Below, piece by piece: positions 52,089-60,385 of a stretch of 64,000 nt of DNA. The notes under the pieces are model-generated. The model made no database searches. It saw only the letters and a program-made list of their open reading frames with translations, and was not told the DNA's origin. The position numbers and the translations under genes were made by a program. Source of the stretch: Candidatus Firestonebacteria bacterium RIFOXYD2_FULL_39_29. Its GTDB lineage: Bacteria; Oederibacteriota; D2-FULL-39-29. Where the stretch lies: NCBI GenBank assembly GCA_001778375.1, contig MFGV01000091.1:1-64000 (forward strand). Direction: 5' to 3'. The first letter of the stretch is position 1. Each line of letters opens with the position of its first letter.

Positions 52089-52321
52089 TGGAATTGGCGG
52101 ACGTTTTTGGAGTTATATCCAATATATCAATAGTTTTATTGGAATGAAGTACAATTCAGGAGAAACAATGCAGATTAGATATAAAAATAATCACAATACC
52201 TATACGAACAATTATTTATCAACAAAAGACGGACATGGCAGAAACTTGCCGGAATAATCTTCGCAATAAAATTAACATTTTCACGAGATCAACACAATGG
52301 GATATTTGCTATACCGGATTA

Positions 52322-52885
52322 TTACTTTATTGAATAAACCAGACCGCTTACAACAGAATAGACAGCATCCGAGATTTCAAAACCGGAATCATGATTGCTT
52401 CCTGACCACACCACTTCTCCCGTTTCCACATCAAACAACCTGGCGGTGATGCTGACTTCTGCCTGCTGAAGCCTGGATTGCGAAATCGGATTACCGTCCT
52501 TATCATTAAAATATATTATCCTATTGCTGTCTTCAAGGTATTTTACAACAGAACCGGTAAGGATGGCGTCGACACCCAGTATCTTTCCTACTTTTTTTAT
52601 AGTTGAAGGATCCAGCTTATTCATAGCTCCAAGTTCCTGTTCATTTAATATGGCATTGATCCTGCCTCTTTCTATAACACTGTAACTTTTATTCAGGAGT
52701 TGCATTACAAACTCATCCGCTACAACGTCACCGGAATTCTTAAACTCCAGATTATTCGTAAAACCCAAAACAGCTATCCGTTTTATACCGGAAAAATCAT
52801 AACCTTTTTTGACCGCAACACGCTGAAAAGAACAGGCATTAAGTAAAATCGCAACGGCTATTACCGCCATTATATTTATTTTCAT
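52322..52885 (-). CDS. CsgG-type lipoprotein
   Basis: The 187-residue protein has a lipoprotein signal peptide with lipobox LLNAC (Cys18) and a CsgG/LpoB-like domain: IKRIAVLGFTNNLEFKNSGD, VADEFVMQLLNKSYSVIERG, LNEQELGAMNK and KVGKILGVDAILTGSVVKY. It is shorter than curli-secretion CsgG and lacks its membrane-insertion loops, so it is more likely a periplasmic accessory lipoprotein. It follows the TPR gene by 1 nt and continues the Bat-region transcription direction, but it is separated from batE by a 375-bp gap. Confidence 0.85.
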   Translation of the reverse strand: MKINIMAVIAVAILLNACSFQRVAVKKGYDFSGIKRIAVLGFTNNLEFKNSGDVVADEFVMQLLNKSYSVIERGRINAILNEQELGAMNKLDPSTIKKVGKILGVDAILTGSVVKYLEDSNRIIYFNDKDGNPISQSRLQQAEVSITARLFDVETGEVVWSGSNHDSGFEISDAVYSVVSGLVYSIK

Positions 52886-52886
52886 A

Positions 52887-53309
52887 TCATTTTCCTTTTA
52901 GTCTGTTCAGATGTTTTTCGGCCAAAGCTTTCATTTCTTCTTTTGGATGAAGGTCCAGCACTTTCTGCCACTCTAAAATAGCTTTATCTTTTAGAAACTT
53001 TTTTTCGTACAACATTGCCAGAAGCCAGTGAGCCGTAATACTTTCCGGTTTTTGAGAAACAGCAGCTTCAATCTCCTTGATAGCTTCATCATACTGTTTT
53101 TTATTTGCCAGTACCACGCCAAGGTGTAGGTGAGATTCGGCATATTTTGGTTTCAGCTCAACAGCCTTTTTAAGGTTTGTTATAGCTTCATCATATTTGC
53201 TTTCATTGGCAAATTGAAGGCCCTTTTTAAAGTATTCCTCAGGCTTTTCCTGCGCATAAACAAAAGAAGCAAAAGACAATAGGACAGCAGAAATAAGAAA
53301 CTTTTTCAT
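52887..53309 (-). CDS. secreted TPR-repeat protein
   Basis: The 140-residue protein has a signal peptide (about 1-19, ending FVYAQ) and three to four TPR units (EEYFKKGLQFANESKYDEAI; AESHLHLGVVLANKKQYDEA; ITAHWLLAMLYEKKFLKDKA). It is presumably periplasmic and mediates protein-protein contacts. A TATAAT box (53358-53353) precedes it on the minus strand; GGAGGG lies before ATG 53309. It is coupled to the CsgG-like gene. Confidence 0.85.
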   Translation of the reverse strand: MKKFLISAVLLSFASFVYAQEKPEEYFKKGLQFANESKYDEAITNLKKAVELKPKYAESHLHLGVVLANKKQYDEAIKEIEAAVSQKPESITAHWLLAMLYEKKFLKDKAILEWQKVLDLHPKEEMKALAEKHLNRLKGK

Positions 53310-53420
53310 ACACCCTCCGCATTTCCAGTTTTCAACCTTATTAACTATTTTTATTATAGCACTAAAGCTGCAAATAAAAAAGAGGTTCTTTTATTACCCT
53401 GAATCCATAGTAAAATACGT

Positions 53421-53671
53421 AAAAAACGATTCCACTTCCACCAGTAATATAGGGCGAATCTCTCGATGATCCGCCTAACATAATTGGCGAATCTTTTGAT
53501 TAGATTACAAAGCTACGGGATTCTCCGCCCTTGGCCCGCCTATTGGCGAGGTCTCACACAGCATTGTATCGGACGAGATCTCACTGTAGGTGGACACTGA
53601 CACAAGATATGATTCCAATAAACTATAATCCAAGAATCTCTCCATTTTTTATTTCTATACTTTCTTATGCA
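53421..53671. repeat. element E, copy 2 (dispersed 251-bp repeat)
   Basis: It starts AAAAAACGATTCCACTTCCA, then paired GGGCGAATC/GATCCGCC hairpins, GCTACGGGATTCTCCGCCC, GGCGAGGTCTCAC, GTAGGTGGACACTGACAC, and ends with the 39-nt run (53633-53671) identical to 37356-37394. It is about 36 bp longer than copy 1 in the middle (extra GGCCCGCCTATTGGC-type hairpin). It lies just beyond the batE stop (53685). The rest of the 375-bp gap shows only the TPR promoter. Confidence 0.85.
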
Positions 53672-53684
53672 GCTAGAAAGAACT

Positions 53685-54407
53685 CTAAATCTCCGAAATC
53701 GTATCCTTTTTTATCCAACCTTTAATATTCTCTGCTTTTAGAAGTACTTCGACCCAGTCCTGACGGGTGTTAATAATGTAGAGTTTTTTTCCTTCAGGAA
53801 TGGTAAAAGAGGCGGGGTTTGTTTCTATGGGAGCGGCTTTAGCTTCAACTGAAGCAGAGATTACAATAGCCGTCTTGGTATTTTCATTTTCCAGTATCCG
53901 GAGGGAACTAAAGACAAACAGTATACCAAAAAGTATTGAAAAACTGAAGGTAAGCCAGTAGGAGAGTTCGTTCTTTCTGAAAATCCTGTAAATAATCAGT
54001 CCCATAAGCATAATAAACACCAGAGAAAGAAGTACACTAAGTTCGTTTATCGTAAGATAATAATATATGGAATTAATAATCTTCGAGGCTGCGTCCGCCA
54101 CAGCCGTTTCTTTAATAAAACTTCTGGCAAAATCAAGATTGTACTTTATATCGGCATCCCGGGGGGATATTTTCAAAGCTTTCTCATAACTTAATATCGC
54201 CAAACCCAGTTTCTTTTCCTTGAAATATGAGTTTCCAAGATTATAATATACTTCCGCACTCTGATTTCCGTCACCAATTATTGTATTATAAGCGGCTGCA
54301 GATTCAGTATACTTACCGGACTCATAAAGCTTATTTGCGGCATTAAAATCCGCATCGGCAAACACGCCTGAAGCCATAAGTGAAAATATTAATAAAAATA
54401 TCCTCAT
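53685..54407 (-). CDS. batE: BatE: TPR and SH3-like membrane protein
   Basis: The 240-residue protein has a signal peptide (to about residue 18), two TPRs (NAANKLYESGKYTESAAAYN; SAEVYYNLGNSYFKEKKLGL), two membrane helices (about 110-135 and 145-168) and a C-terminal SH3-like domain (IPEGKKLYIINTRQDWVEVL). This is the BatE layout. It overlaps batD by 4 bp. Bat proteins support aerotolerance/stress survival in Bacteroides and Leptospira, with an unclear mechanism. Confidence 0.87.
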   Translation of the reverse strand: MRIFLLIFSLMASGVFADADFNAANKLYESGKYTESAAAYNTIIGDGNQSAEVYYNLGNSYFKEKKLGLAILSYEKALKISPRDADIKYNLDFARSFIKETAVADAASKIINSIYYYLTINELSVLLSLVFIMLMGLIIYRIFRKNELSYWLTFSFSILFGILFVFSSLRILENENTKTAIVISASVEAKAAPIETNPASFTIPEGKKLYIINTRQDWVEVLLKAENIKGWIKKDTISEI

Positions 54408-56164
54408 AAACCCGCCTTTTCAAGTTTGATAATCATTTCTCTTATTGCCTCTGTAAGTTTTACAAGATCAGCTGCTTTTTTTCCCGACGGGGCAAATCTA
54501 AGGAAATGAAGTTCTTCAAAGAGCTTTGCGGCTGTATCAACAAGTTCCTGCTCTTTCACTTTTTCAGAAAGAATAAATTTTATATCAGAAACAGAAAGAC
54601 CCGCCCCCTGGCGATTAATCTTACTTCCTATATATTCGGCAAAGATAATCTCAATCTGTCCCAAACATTCCTTTTTTCCCTGTTTGATATCCTTATTTAC
54701 TGCCTTTAGACATTTAAGTGCCCTTCCATACGCCCTTGAGGCTTTAAAGAAAGCCACATTTTGCTCTCTTGAATACTGAAATCGCTGATAAACAACAATA
54801 AACAGCCAGGCTAATACCGGAAGTAGATTTAAAACAACAAATAATGGCGATCTGTAAAATACTCTTTTTGCACCGGAAATTTTATTTGTCTCTTTTATAT
54901 GCCTTATATCTGTTCCGAACACCTTCACGCCTTCCGCAGACGGCAGAGAAGGCATATTCGCATAGACGGCATCTTCCTTTGCCCCCTGGGAAACCGAAAG
55001 TGTTACGGGATTCGAGATCAAGGTCCTATACTTTTTATCAACATAATCAAAATACGAATATCTTACGGCAGGAATAGTAAGCTTTCCCGCTTTTCTCGGA
55101 ACCACTACAGTTTTAAATATTTTAGCTCCTCTCACTTCATAATTTTCTTTGCTTATATTCATATCCGAAACGGAATCATATTTTTTAAATTCATCCGACA
55201 GAAAAAGTTTCGGCTCTGTTATTGTTTTGATATTTCCCGTTCCGGAAAGGGTTACAGTCAAAGTCACCGCTTCATTAGTTTTTACCTCACGCTTATCCGC
55301 ATTTACAGAGAGATTAAATCTGCCCACAGTTCCCGAAAAATCCTCCGGTTTTCCCTCTGAGGGAAGAGGCATAACAGTAATACCAACCGGTTTACTTTCA
55401 TACTTTTCGTTCCTTCCCCCGCCAAACATATTTCCAAAGAAATCGTCATTTTGCCCCCGCACCGGCACGGCACAAATAAGCGCAGCTTTACCTATGGTAT
55501 ATTCCCCCGGAGAAGCCGGAAAAAGAGCAGTTTTAAGCTCGGTTACAGCATAACCATTACTATTGTAATTTACCTGCGGCGGAAGGTCTTCCTTCCAAAA
55601 ACCGGTGGAATCCGGCGGAGTGTATTGAGGCTGACCCATTAGATTGATTTTTCTATAGAAACCAAAGGTCATTACTATCGGTTCATTTACATAAACTTTA
55701 TTTTTATTAACACTCACCTGCACAAAAATATTACCATTCCCGGTCGCCGCCGTAACATTCCCGCCGCCGGAATTTCTAACCGGAGCATTTCCTTTGACAA
55801 CCTCTATCTGCACAGGTTCTGATTTGTAGATCTTTCCCTTATATTCGGCAGTAAACGAGGGTATGGTAAATCTACCGGCGCCTTTTGGAGTGAGAATAAA
55901 GTTATAAAGGACTGTTGTGGAAGAGGACATTTGTCCGTTGACAATATTGAAACTGGACTGTTTACTCTGTCCCCCGTTTGCCACATCAAAATCATTTATC
56001 TGAGGAATCCGAAGAGGCGGAGTACCCGAACCGGAAACCCTGACTTCCAGGGTTACCTGGTCATTAGTTTCTACAACATTTCTATCAACTCCGGCCGTAA
56101 TAGTAATATCTTCGGCTGCAAAAAGCCCTGTTACTAACAAAACACCTATAATTATTTTCTTCAT
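54404..56164 (-). CDS. batD: BatD: envelope protein with Ig-like repeats
   Basis: The 586-residue protein has a signal peptide (MKKIIIGVLLVTGLFAAEDI) and several BatD Ig-like segments: ITAGVDRNVVETNDQVTLEV, FVQVSVNKNKVYVNEPIVMT, FNLSVNADKREVKTNEAVTL. A membrane helix (about 435-455, SPLFVVLNLLPVLAWLFIVV) precedes a C-terminal cytoplasmic helical domain. It lies between batC (3-nt gap) and batE (4-bp overlap). Confidence 0.9.
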   Translation of the reverse strand: MKKIIIGVLLVTGLFAAEDITITAGVDRNVVETNDQVTLEVRVSGSGTPPLRIPQINDFDVANGGQSKQSSFNIVNGQMSSSTTVLYNFILTPKGAGRFTIPSFTAEYKGKIYKSEPVQIEVVKGNAPVRNSGGGNVTAATGNGNIFVQVSVNKNKVYVNEPIVMTFGFYRKINLMGQPQYTPPDSTGFWKEDLPPQVNYNSNGYAVTELKTALFPASPGEYTIGKAALICAVPVRGQNDDFFGNMFGGGRNEKYESKPVGITVMPLPSEGKPEDFSGTVGRFNLSVNADKREVKTNEAVTLTVTLSGTGNIKTITEPKLFLSDEFKKYDSVSDMNISKENYEVRGAKIFKTVVVPRKAGKLTIPAVRYSYFDYVDKKYRTLISNPVTLSVSQGAKEDAVYANMPSLPSAEGVKVFGTDIRHIKETNKISGAKRVFYRSPLFVVLNLLPVLAWLFIVVYQRFQYSREQNVAFFKASRAYGRALKCLKAVNKDIKQGKKECLGQIEIIFAEYIGSKINRQGAGLSVSDIKFILSEKVKEQELVDTAAKLFEELHFLRFAPSGKKAADLVKLTEAIREMIIKLEKAGL

Positions 56165-56167
56165 TTT

Positions 56168-56923
56168 TTACCAGTCTTCCTGTACATTTCCCCACTCATA
56201 ATTTCTCATCTGCTGTTCTTTCTTCTTATCCAGAGCTTTTTTTTCATCTTCATTAATGGCTTTTAAAAGCCGCTCAGCATCTTCCTTGGACATTTTCTCC
56301 TTCTTCTCTTCTTTCCCGTTTTTATCCTTTTCTTCTTTCTTGTCCTTATTCTCTTTCCCTTCTTTCGCCTGTTTTTCCTGCTCTTTCTTATCTTTGTCTT
56401 TTTTGTCCTTCCCTTCTTTGCTTTCCTTACCTTCCTTACTGTCTTTGCCGTCTTTACTATCCTTACTGTTTTTATCGATCTGCTCTTTTATCTTTTTCCT
56501 GACAAATTCTATGTTATACTTTGCATCCTGATCCTTTGGATTTAATCCAAGGCATTTCTGGTAATATTGTATTGCATCCGGCATTTTCCCTGACTTGTAA
56601 AGACTATTTCCGATATTATAATAGCTTTTGGCCTGCAATTCAATATCCTTCGAGTAACTGGTTTTCTCATACTCCTTAATGGCCTCTTCATATTTCTCCA
56701 TTTTATACAAAGCATCTCCGGTGTTAAAATGAAGGATCGGATTTTCAGGCTCATCTGTCTGAGCATCCTGGTATTTTGAAAGCGCTCCTTCAAAATTATC
56801 TTTCTTATACATACTATTGCCGCTATCCACCCTGCCTTTAATACCGGCAGCATTTACGGTTGAAAAAGAAAAGACAATAGAAGCAATTAAAAATATTGTA
56901 ATTATTTTTTCCACGGCACCCAT
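56168..56923 (-). CDS. batC: BatC: TPR protein with long charged linker
   Basis: The 251-residue protein has a membrane/signal segment (about 8-25), three TPRs (about 30-140: GNSMYKKDNFEGALSKYQDA; ILHFNTGDALYKMEKYEEAI; AKSYYNIGNSLYKSGKMPDA), a low-complexity Lys/Glu/Asp/Ser/Gly stretch (about 150-215) and the tail RNYEWGNVQEDW. A charged tail ending in aromatic/acidic residues is typical of BatC. It overlaps batB by 22 bp. Confidence 0.88.
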   Translation of the reverse strand: MGAVEKIITIFLIASIVFSFSTVNAAGIKGRVDSGNSMYKKDNFEGALSKYQDAQTDEPENPILHFNTGDALYKMEKYEEAIKEYEKTSYSKDIELQAKSYYNIGNSLYKSGKMPDAIQYYQKCLGLNPKDQDAKYNIEFVRKKIKEQIDKNSKDSKDGKDSKEGKESKEGKDKKDKDKKEQEKQAKEGKENKDKKEEKDKNGKEEKKEKMSKEDAERLLKAINEDEKKALDKKKEQQMRNYEWGNVQEDW

Positions 56924-57924
56924 ACCTTTTTCCTCTCAGAGATTAGTATTTCAGCTATTAAAAGTAAAAATGCAAAAAAAGCAAAATACTGATATCTGTT
57001 CTCATATTTTACATAGGTAGTACTTTTGAGCTCTTTCTTCTCCATGCCGGAAATGTCATTATATATACGGTCCAGTTCAATATCCGAACCCGTCGCTCTG
57101 AAATATTTTCCGTCAGTTTCAAGCGCAATTTTTTGAAGAAGCATTTCGTCAAGTTTTGACATTACCGTCTGCCCGCTTTTATCTTTTCTATAGCCGCTTA
57201 ATTTCCCGTTCGCATCCAGAAGCGGTATAGGGTCTCCTTCGGGCTTTCCTATTCCCACGGTATATATCCTTACTCCTTCTTTTCTGGCTTCCTTTGCAGC
57301 TTCCAGAGGGTCACTGTTATGATCTTCACCGTCAGTCAGAAGAATCATCGCCTTATGCTTTCTTTCCTTCTCAGGAAAACTCTTTATTCCTACTTTTATT
57401 GCCTCTCCGATAGCCGTTCCCGGTTTTGAAATCAATCTGGTGTCAAGAAGATCCAGGAGCATTTTTGCCGCGCTATAGTCCAAAGTAAGCGGGCACTGGA
57501 CAAAAGCAACCCCGGCAAAAGCTACAATACCGACACGATCCCCCTGCATTTTGTTTATTATTGAAGATAAACTATCCTTTGCTTTTATCATTCTGCTCGG
57601 TTGAATGTCCGCAGCATCCATACTGGAAGAACAATCAACAGCAATTATAAGGTCAATACCGCTTCTTTTAACCTCCACCAGTTTACCCCCGATCTCAGGT
57701 CCTGAAGCAGTAAGAATAAAAAAGAACAGCGTTGAAACAAGAAGAATTATCCTGAAAATCCTTTTTCTGGGATTTATATTAGCGGATAACCTGCTAAAAG
57801 CGGAGTTTACAGCCAATTTCAATATATCAGCTGCCTTCTTCCTCTCCGTATAAATGAAGAATATCACCGCAAGCGGCACAAGAAGTAAAGCGTATAAGAA
57901 AATTGGGTAACTAAAGTGCATGTA
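56902..57924 (-). CDS. batB: BatB: membrane-anchored VWA-domain protein
   Basis: The 340-residue protein (start chosen at ATG 57924, MHFSYPIFLYALLLVPL, because AAGGAG lies just before it) has two N-terminal helices (about 5-22 and 50-70), a von Willebrand A domain with a complete MIDAS motif (DLIIAVDCSSSMDAADI, D-x-S-x-S) and LLTDGEDHNSDP, and a C-terminal helix (about 315-333). VWA domains bind metal-dependent protein partners. It is separated from batA by a 473-bp gap full of repeats, although the two are usually adjacent. Confidence 0.92.
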   Translation of the reverse strand, partial: YMHFSYPIFLYALLLVPLAVIFFIYTERKKAADILKLAVNSAFSRLSANINPRKRIFRIILLVSTLFFFILTASGPEIGGKLVEVKRSGIDLIIAVDCSSSMDAADIQPSRMIKAKDSLSSIINKMQGDRVGIVAFAGVAFVQCPLTLDYSAAKMLLDLLDTRLISKPGTAIGEAIKVGIKSFPEKERKHKAMILLTDGEDHNSDPLEAAKEARKEGVRIYTVGIGKPEGDPIPLLDANGKLSGYRKDKSGQTVMSKLDEMLLQKIALETDGKYFRATGSDIELDRIYNDISGMEKKELKSTTYVKYENRYQYFAFFAFLLLIAEILISERKKVWVPWKK

Positions 57925-57965
57925 CAACTCCTTCCGTAACAAAACAAATCACTAAGAGTGAAACT

Positions 57966-58115
57966 CCACGCCCTTACGGACGTGGCGTCTTTTTTTACTT
58001 GGGCTATGCCCAAGCCAAAGGAGTATCCTCCTTTGGAATCCTCTTGTGAGCGGAACCTATTTATTATACGCGGTTTTTTCATCCACGGGCTTACGCCAGT
58101 GGTTTTCAAAACCGC
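57966..58115. mobile_element. cluster of four hairpins, possible IS200/IS605-type remnant or structured RNA
   Basis: Hairpins in order: CCACGCCC-TTAC-GGACGTGG (57966-57985), CTTGGGC-TAT-GCCCAAG (57998-58014), CCAAAGGAG-TATC-CTCCTTTGG (58015-58036), and a large GCGGTTTT/AAAACCGC stem (58070-58077 with 58108-58115) enclosing CCACGGGCTTACGCCAGTGG. Repeated CCACG...TTAC...GTGG hairpins at both ends resemble subterminal hairpins of IS200/IS605-family elements. No transposase remains. Confidence 0.45.
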
Positions 58116-58124
58116 CTGCACAAT

Positions 58125-58390
58125 AAAATTCTAAGCACTAAACAATTCAGACTGTGTCGCAATTAGAAAAATATATTTTACTACACAACAGATTGTAGTT
58201 GCTCGATTTATCAAGCCTATATATTGTGGCCGTGAAGCTAAAAATTGAATTGCGACACAGTCTGAATTACTAATACTTAATTACTAAAATAAATCTTTGT
58301 ACTTATATATTATCAACTTACCTAAGTTTAATATTTAGTGCTTTAATATTTTTCTTTTTGTTTAGTGCTTAGAATTTTATTCTTAGTAAT
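58125..58390. repeat. degenerate-arm repeat, family D, outer element in batA-batB gap
   Basis: The left arm AAAATTCTAAGCACTAAAC (58126-58143) pairs with the right arm GTTTAGTGCTTAGAATTTT (58361-58379). The core around 58292-58335 matches the core of the copy at 3216-3250. A second element (58144-58268) is inserted in it. Confidence 0.85.
58144..58268. mobile_element. 125-bp MITE-like element with perfect 21-bp terminal inverted repeats
   Basis: The 21-nt sequence at 58144-58164 (AATTCAGACTGTGTCG...) is the exact reverse complement of 58248-58268. Inside is TGTAGTTGCTCGATTTATCA (family F word, 58194 onward). There is no reading frame of note. Perfect arms imply recent movement or selection on the hairpin. 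It is nested in the family D repeat; the 4 nt on its left (AAAC) and right (ACTA) give no clear target duplication. Confidence 0.75.
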
Positions 58391-58397
58391 TTTCAGC

Positions 58398-59387
58398 TTA
58401 CGGTAATTTTCTCAACACAGTATTGTCCAAAATAACTTCTGCAACAAACAGCAACAACGCTATTATCAGCAAGCTGATATAATGATCCGTATATTCCGTG
58501 TATTCTATTCCTTTTATCTCTGTTTTTTCCATTTTGTTTATCTGTTTGTATATTTCTTTTAGAGCTTCAGCTGAGGTCGCTCTAAAGTACATACCTTCGG
58601 TAGTTTCTGCTATTGCTTTTAGTGTGACTTCATCTAAGTCTTCTTTAATATATACATACCTTTTACCAAACATAGGATCATCTACAGGAAAAGGTGCTTC
58701 TCCTTCCTTGCCAACTCCTATTGTGTATATCTTAATATTAAAAGCAGTTGCGAGTTTTGCCGCGGTTACAGGATCCACCTCTCCCATATTATTTCTACCG
58801 TCAGTAAGTAATATTATTATTTTTGATTTTGCCTTACTGTCTTTAAGCCGGTCTACGCTGGTCGCAAGCGCATTGCCAATGGCAGTACCGTCAGTCTGTG
58901 TCATTCCTATATCTATGCTCTTCATAAAATCAATGACTGCGCCGTAATCCGAAGTAAGCGGACACTGAAGGAGGCTTACAGCAGAAAATACCACGATACC
59001 TATCCTGTCATTGCTTCTACCTTTAACAAAATCAGAAGCAACTGACTTCGCAACTCCAAGACGGTTATTGGGTTTAAAATCCTCCGCTTTCATACTGCCG
59101 GAGGTATCCATACAAAGGATTATATCTATGCCTTTTGTGGAGATCTCTTCCGTTTTAAGACCGGACTGGGGCCTGGCTAAAGCAAGCACAAGAAATATCA
59201 AACCCAAAGTCCGAAGTCCCAGAAGTATCTGTCTCTTATTTGACGAGAAATTACCGAGACCTTTAAAAAGCCTGAAATCCGAAAACATTATTGCGGCTTT
59301 TTTTCTTTTTTCTCTCTCAATAAAATACCAAACTGCGGCAGCAACCGGAATTAACAACAGCAGAAATAACGGATTTGCAAATCTCAT
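58398..59387 (-). CDS. batA: BatA: membrane-anchored VWA-domain protein
   Basis: The 329-residue protein has N-terminal helices (about 5-20, FLLLLIPVAAAVWYF, and 55-72), a VWA domain with a MIDAS motif DIILCMDTSGSMKAEDF and IILLTDGRNNMGEVDP, and a C-terminal helix (about 303-320). It is paralogous to BatB. SD GGAGGTG before ATG 59387. It overlaps the upstream membrane-protein gene by 4 bp. The repeat-filled gap downstream may reduce batB-E expression. Confidence 0.93.
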   Translation of the reverse strand: MRFANPLFLLLLIPVAAAVWYFIEREKRKKAAIMFSDFRLFKGLGNFSSNKRQILLGLRTLGLIFLVLALARPQSGLKTEEISTKGIDIILCMDTSGSMKAEDFKPNNRLGVAKSVASDFVKGRSNDRIGIVVFSAVSLLQCPLTSDYGAVIDFMKSIDIGMTQTDGTAIGNALATSVDRLKDSKAKSKIIILLTDGRNNMGEVDPVTAAKLATAFNIKIYTIGVGKEGEAPFPVDDPMFGKRYVYIKEDLDEVTLKAIAETTEGMYFRATSAEALKEIYKQINKMEKTEIKGIEYTEYTDHYISLLIIALLLFVAEVILDNTVLRKLP

Positions 59388-60385
59388 ACTTTTGCACCTC
59401 CGCCGGTTGAGAGTTCAGGAATAACAGGGATAACTTTCGTCATATCAACTATGGAAATACCCATCCCGTAATCCTCTTCGATTTTTGTCGATTCCGGAAT
59501 TACTTTGGCAAATTTAACAAGGTCGCACTCTTCCAAAAAATCTTTAACTATGGTTACTTCTTTTCTTTTGATCTTCCCAGAATCAAGCATTTCTTTATAA
59601 GCTTCAGAAGTAGTCCTTTCCACAACAGGAAGCTCGTATCTTGCTTCAAGATACCCGCGAATAATTTCCGAGAGAATATAATAGTGTTCTCTGATCTTTC
59701 CCTCTTCAACAAGTTTAAGTTCTTTCAGTTTAGAAAGCCTCTCGTATGCAGTTTCATGAGGAGGCCTTGCCGGTTCGGCTTTCTCCATTATTTTACTTAC
59801 ATTCCCGGATTTTAAATATTTTACAAGAAAAAACGCAGCAATTGCAATAAGAGGCAGGATTACGGTAAAGAGCCAGAACCAGAAGGAATGCGGGATGGTT
59901 AAAGGTTTTTTTACATCCCTTATATCATCTTTATCATTTGGATTTGATTTCACAGGTTCAACAACAAGAATGATCTTATTAGATTTAACTTCTTTTTCTA
60001 GGCTGTCTTTGTCCGTATATTTCACCGAAATTTCAGGAATCTCATAATTACCGGTAGTAAAAGTAGTTAAGACGAGACGGTATTCTGTAACTGTCTTTCC
60101 CCATCTCTTTTCAGGACCTTTTTGAATATGATCTTTTATCTCAAAAGCCTGTAAATACAAAGAAAGATCAACCGGGCTTTGTTTTATATCGCCTTTTGCT
60201 TCAATTAACAGTCTGAAGTCTACTTTATCACCTATATTTATCTTATCCTTACTGATCGTTGCTCTAGCCGTAACGGGCTCAGCAACGGAACCGGTATTTG
60301 CACTCTTAGAACATGCAAAACCTGTAAAAAATATCAGTATAGAAATGACTGCCGGTTTACTTAGCCGGTTTAAAGACATCTTCAT
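59384..60385 (-). CDS. BatD-like/DUF4381-like membrane lipoprotein of the Bat operon
   Basis: The 333-residue protein has a lipobox-like FFTGFAC (Cys25), an Ig-like domain (ARATISKDKINIGDKVDFRL, about 40-150), one membrane helix (about 170-190, FWFWLFTVILPLIAIAAFFL) and a C-terminal helical domain (LSKLKELKLVEEGKIREHYY; YEMLDSGK-type region). Similar genes sit between DUF58 and VWA genes in MoxR-Bat operons. The start overlaps the upstream lipoprotein gene by 29 bp and the end overlaps batA by 4 bp, so it is tightly coupled. Confidence 0.78.
   Translation of the reverse strand: MKMSLNRLSKPAVISILIFFTGFACSKSANTGSVAEPVTARATISKDKINIGDKVDFRLLIEAKGDIKQSPVDLSLYLQAFEIKDHIQKGPEKRWGKTVTEYRLVLTTFTTGNYEIPEISVKYTDKDSLEKEVKSNKIILVVEPVKSNPNDKDDIRDVKKPLTIPHSFWFWLFTVILPLIAIAAFFLVKYLKSGNVSKIMEKAEPARPPHETAYERLSKLKELKLVEEGKIREHYYILSEIIRGYLEARYELPVVERTTSEAYKEMLDSGKIKRKEVTIVKDFLEECDLVKFAKVIPESTKIEEDYGMGISIVDMTKVIPVIPELSTGGGAKV

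Noticed and set aside
52168-52257. 29-codon frame (MQIRYKNNHN...) with AGGAG before its ATG
   Set aside because: An SD-like site exists, but the composition is Asn-rich and A/T-driven, there is no membrane or domain feature and no neighbour logic. Not enough to call a gene.
57864-58121. Minus-strand 85-codon frame over the hairpin cluster
   Set aside because: It runs through four hairpins and the batB start; the composition follows the palindromes and no family is recognisable.
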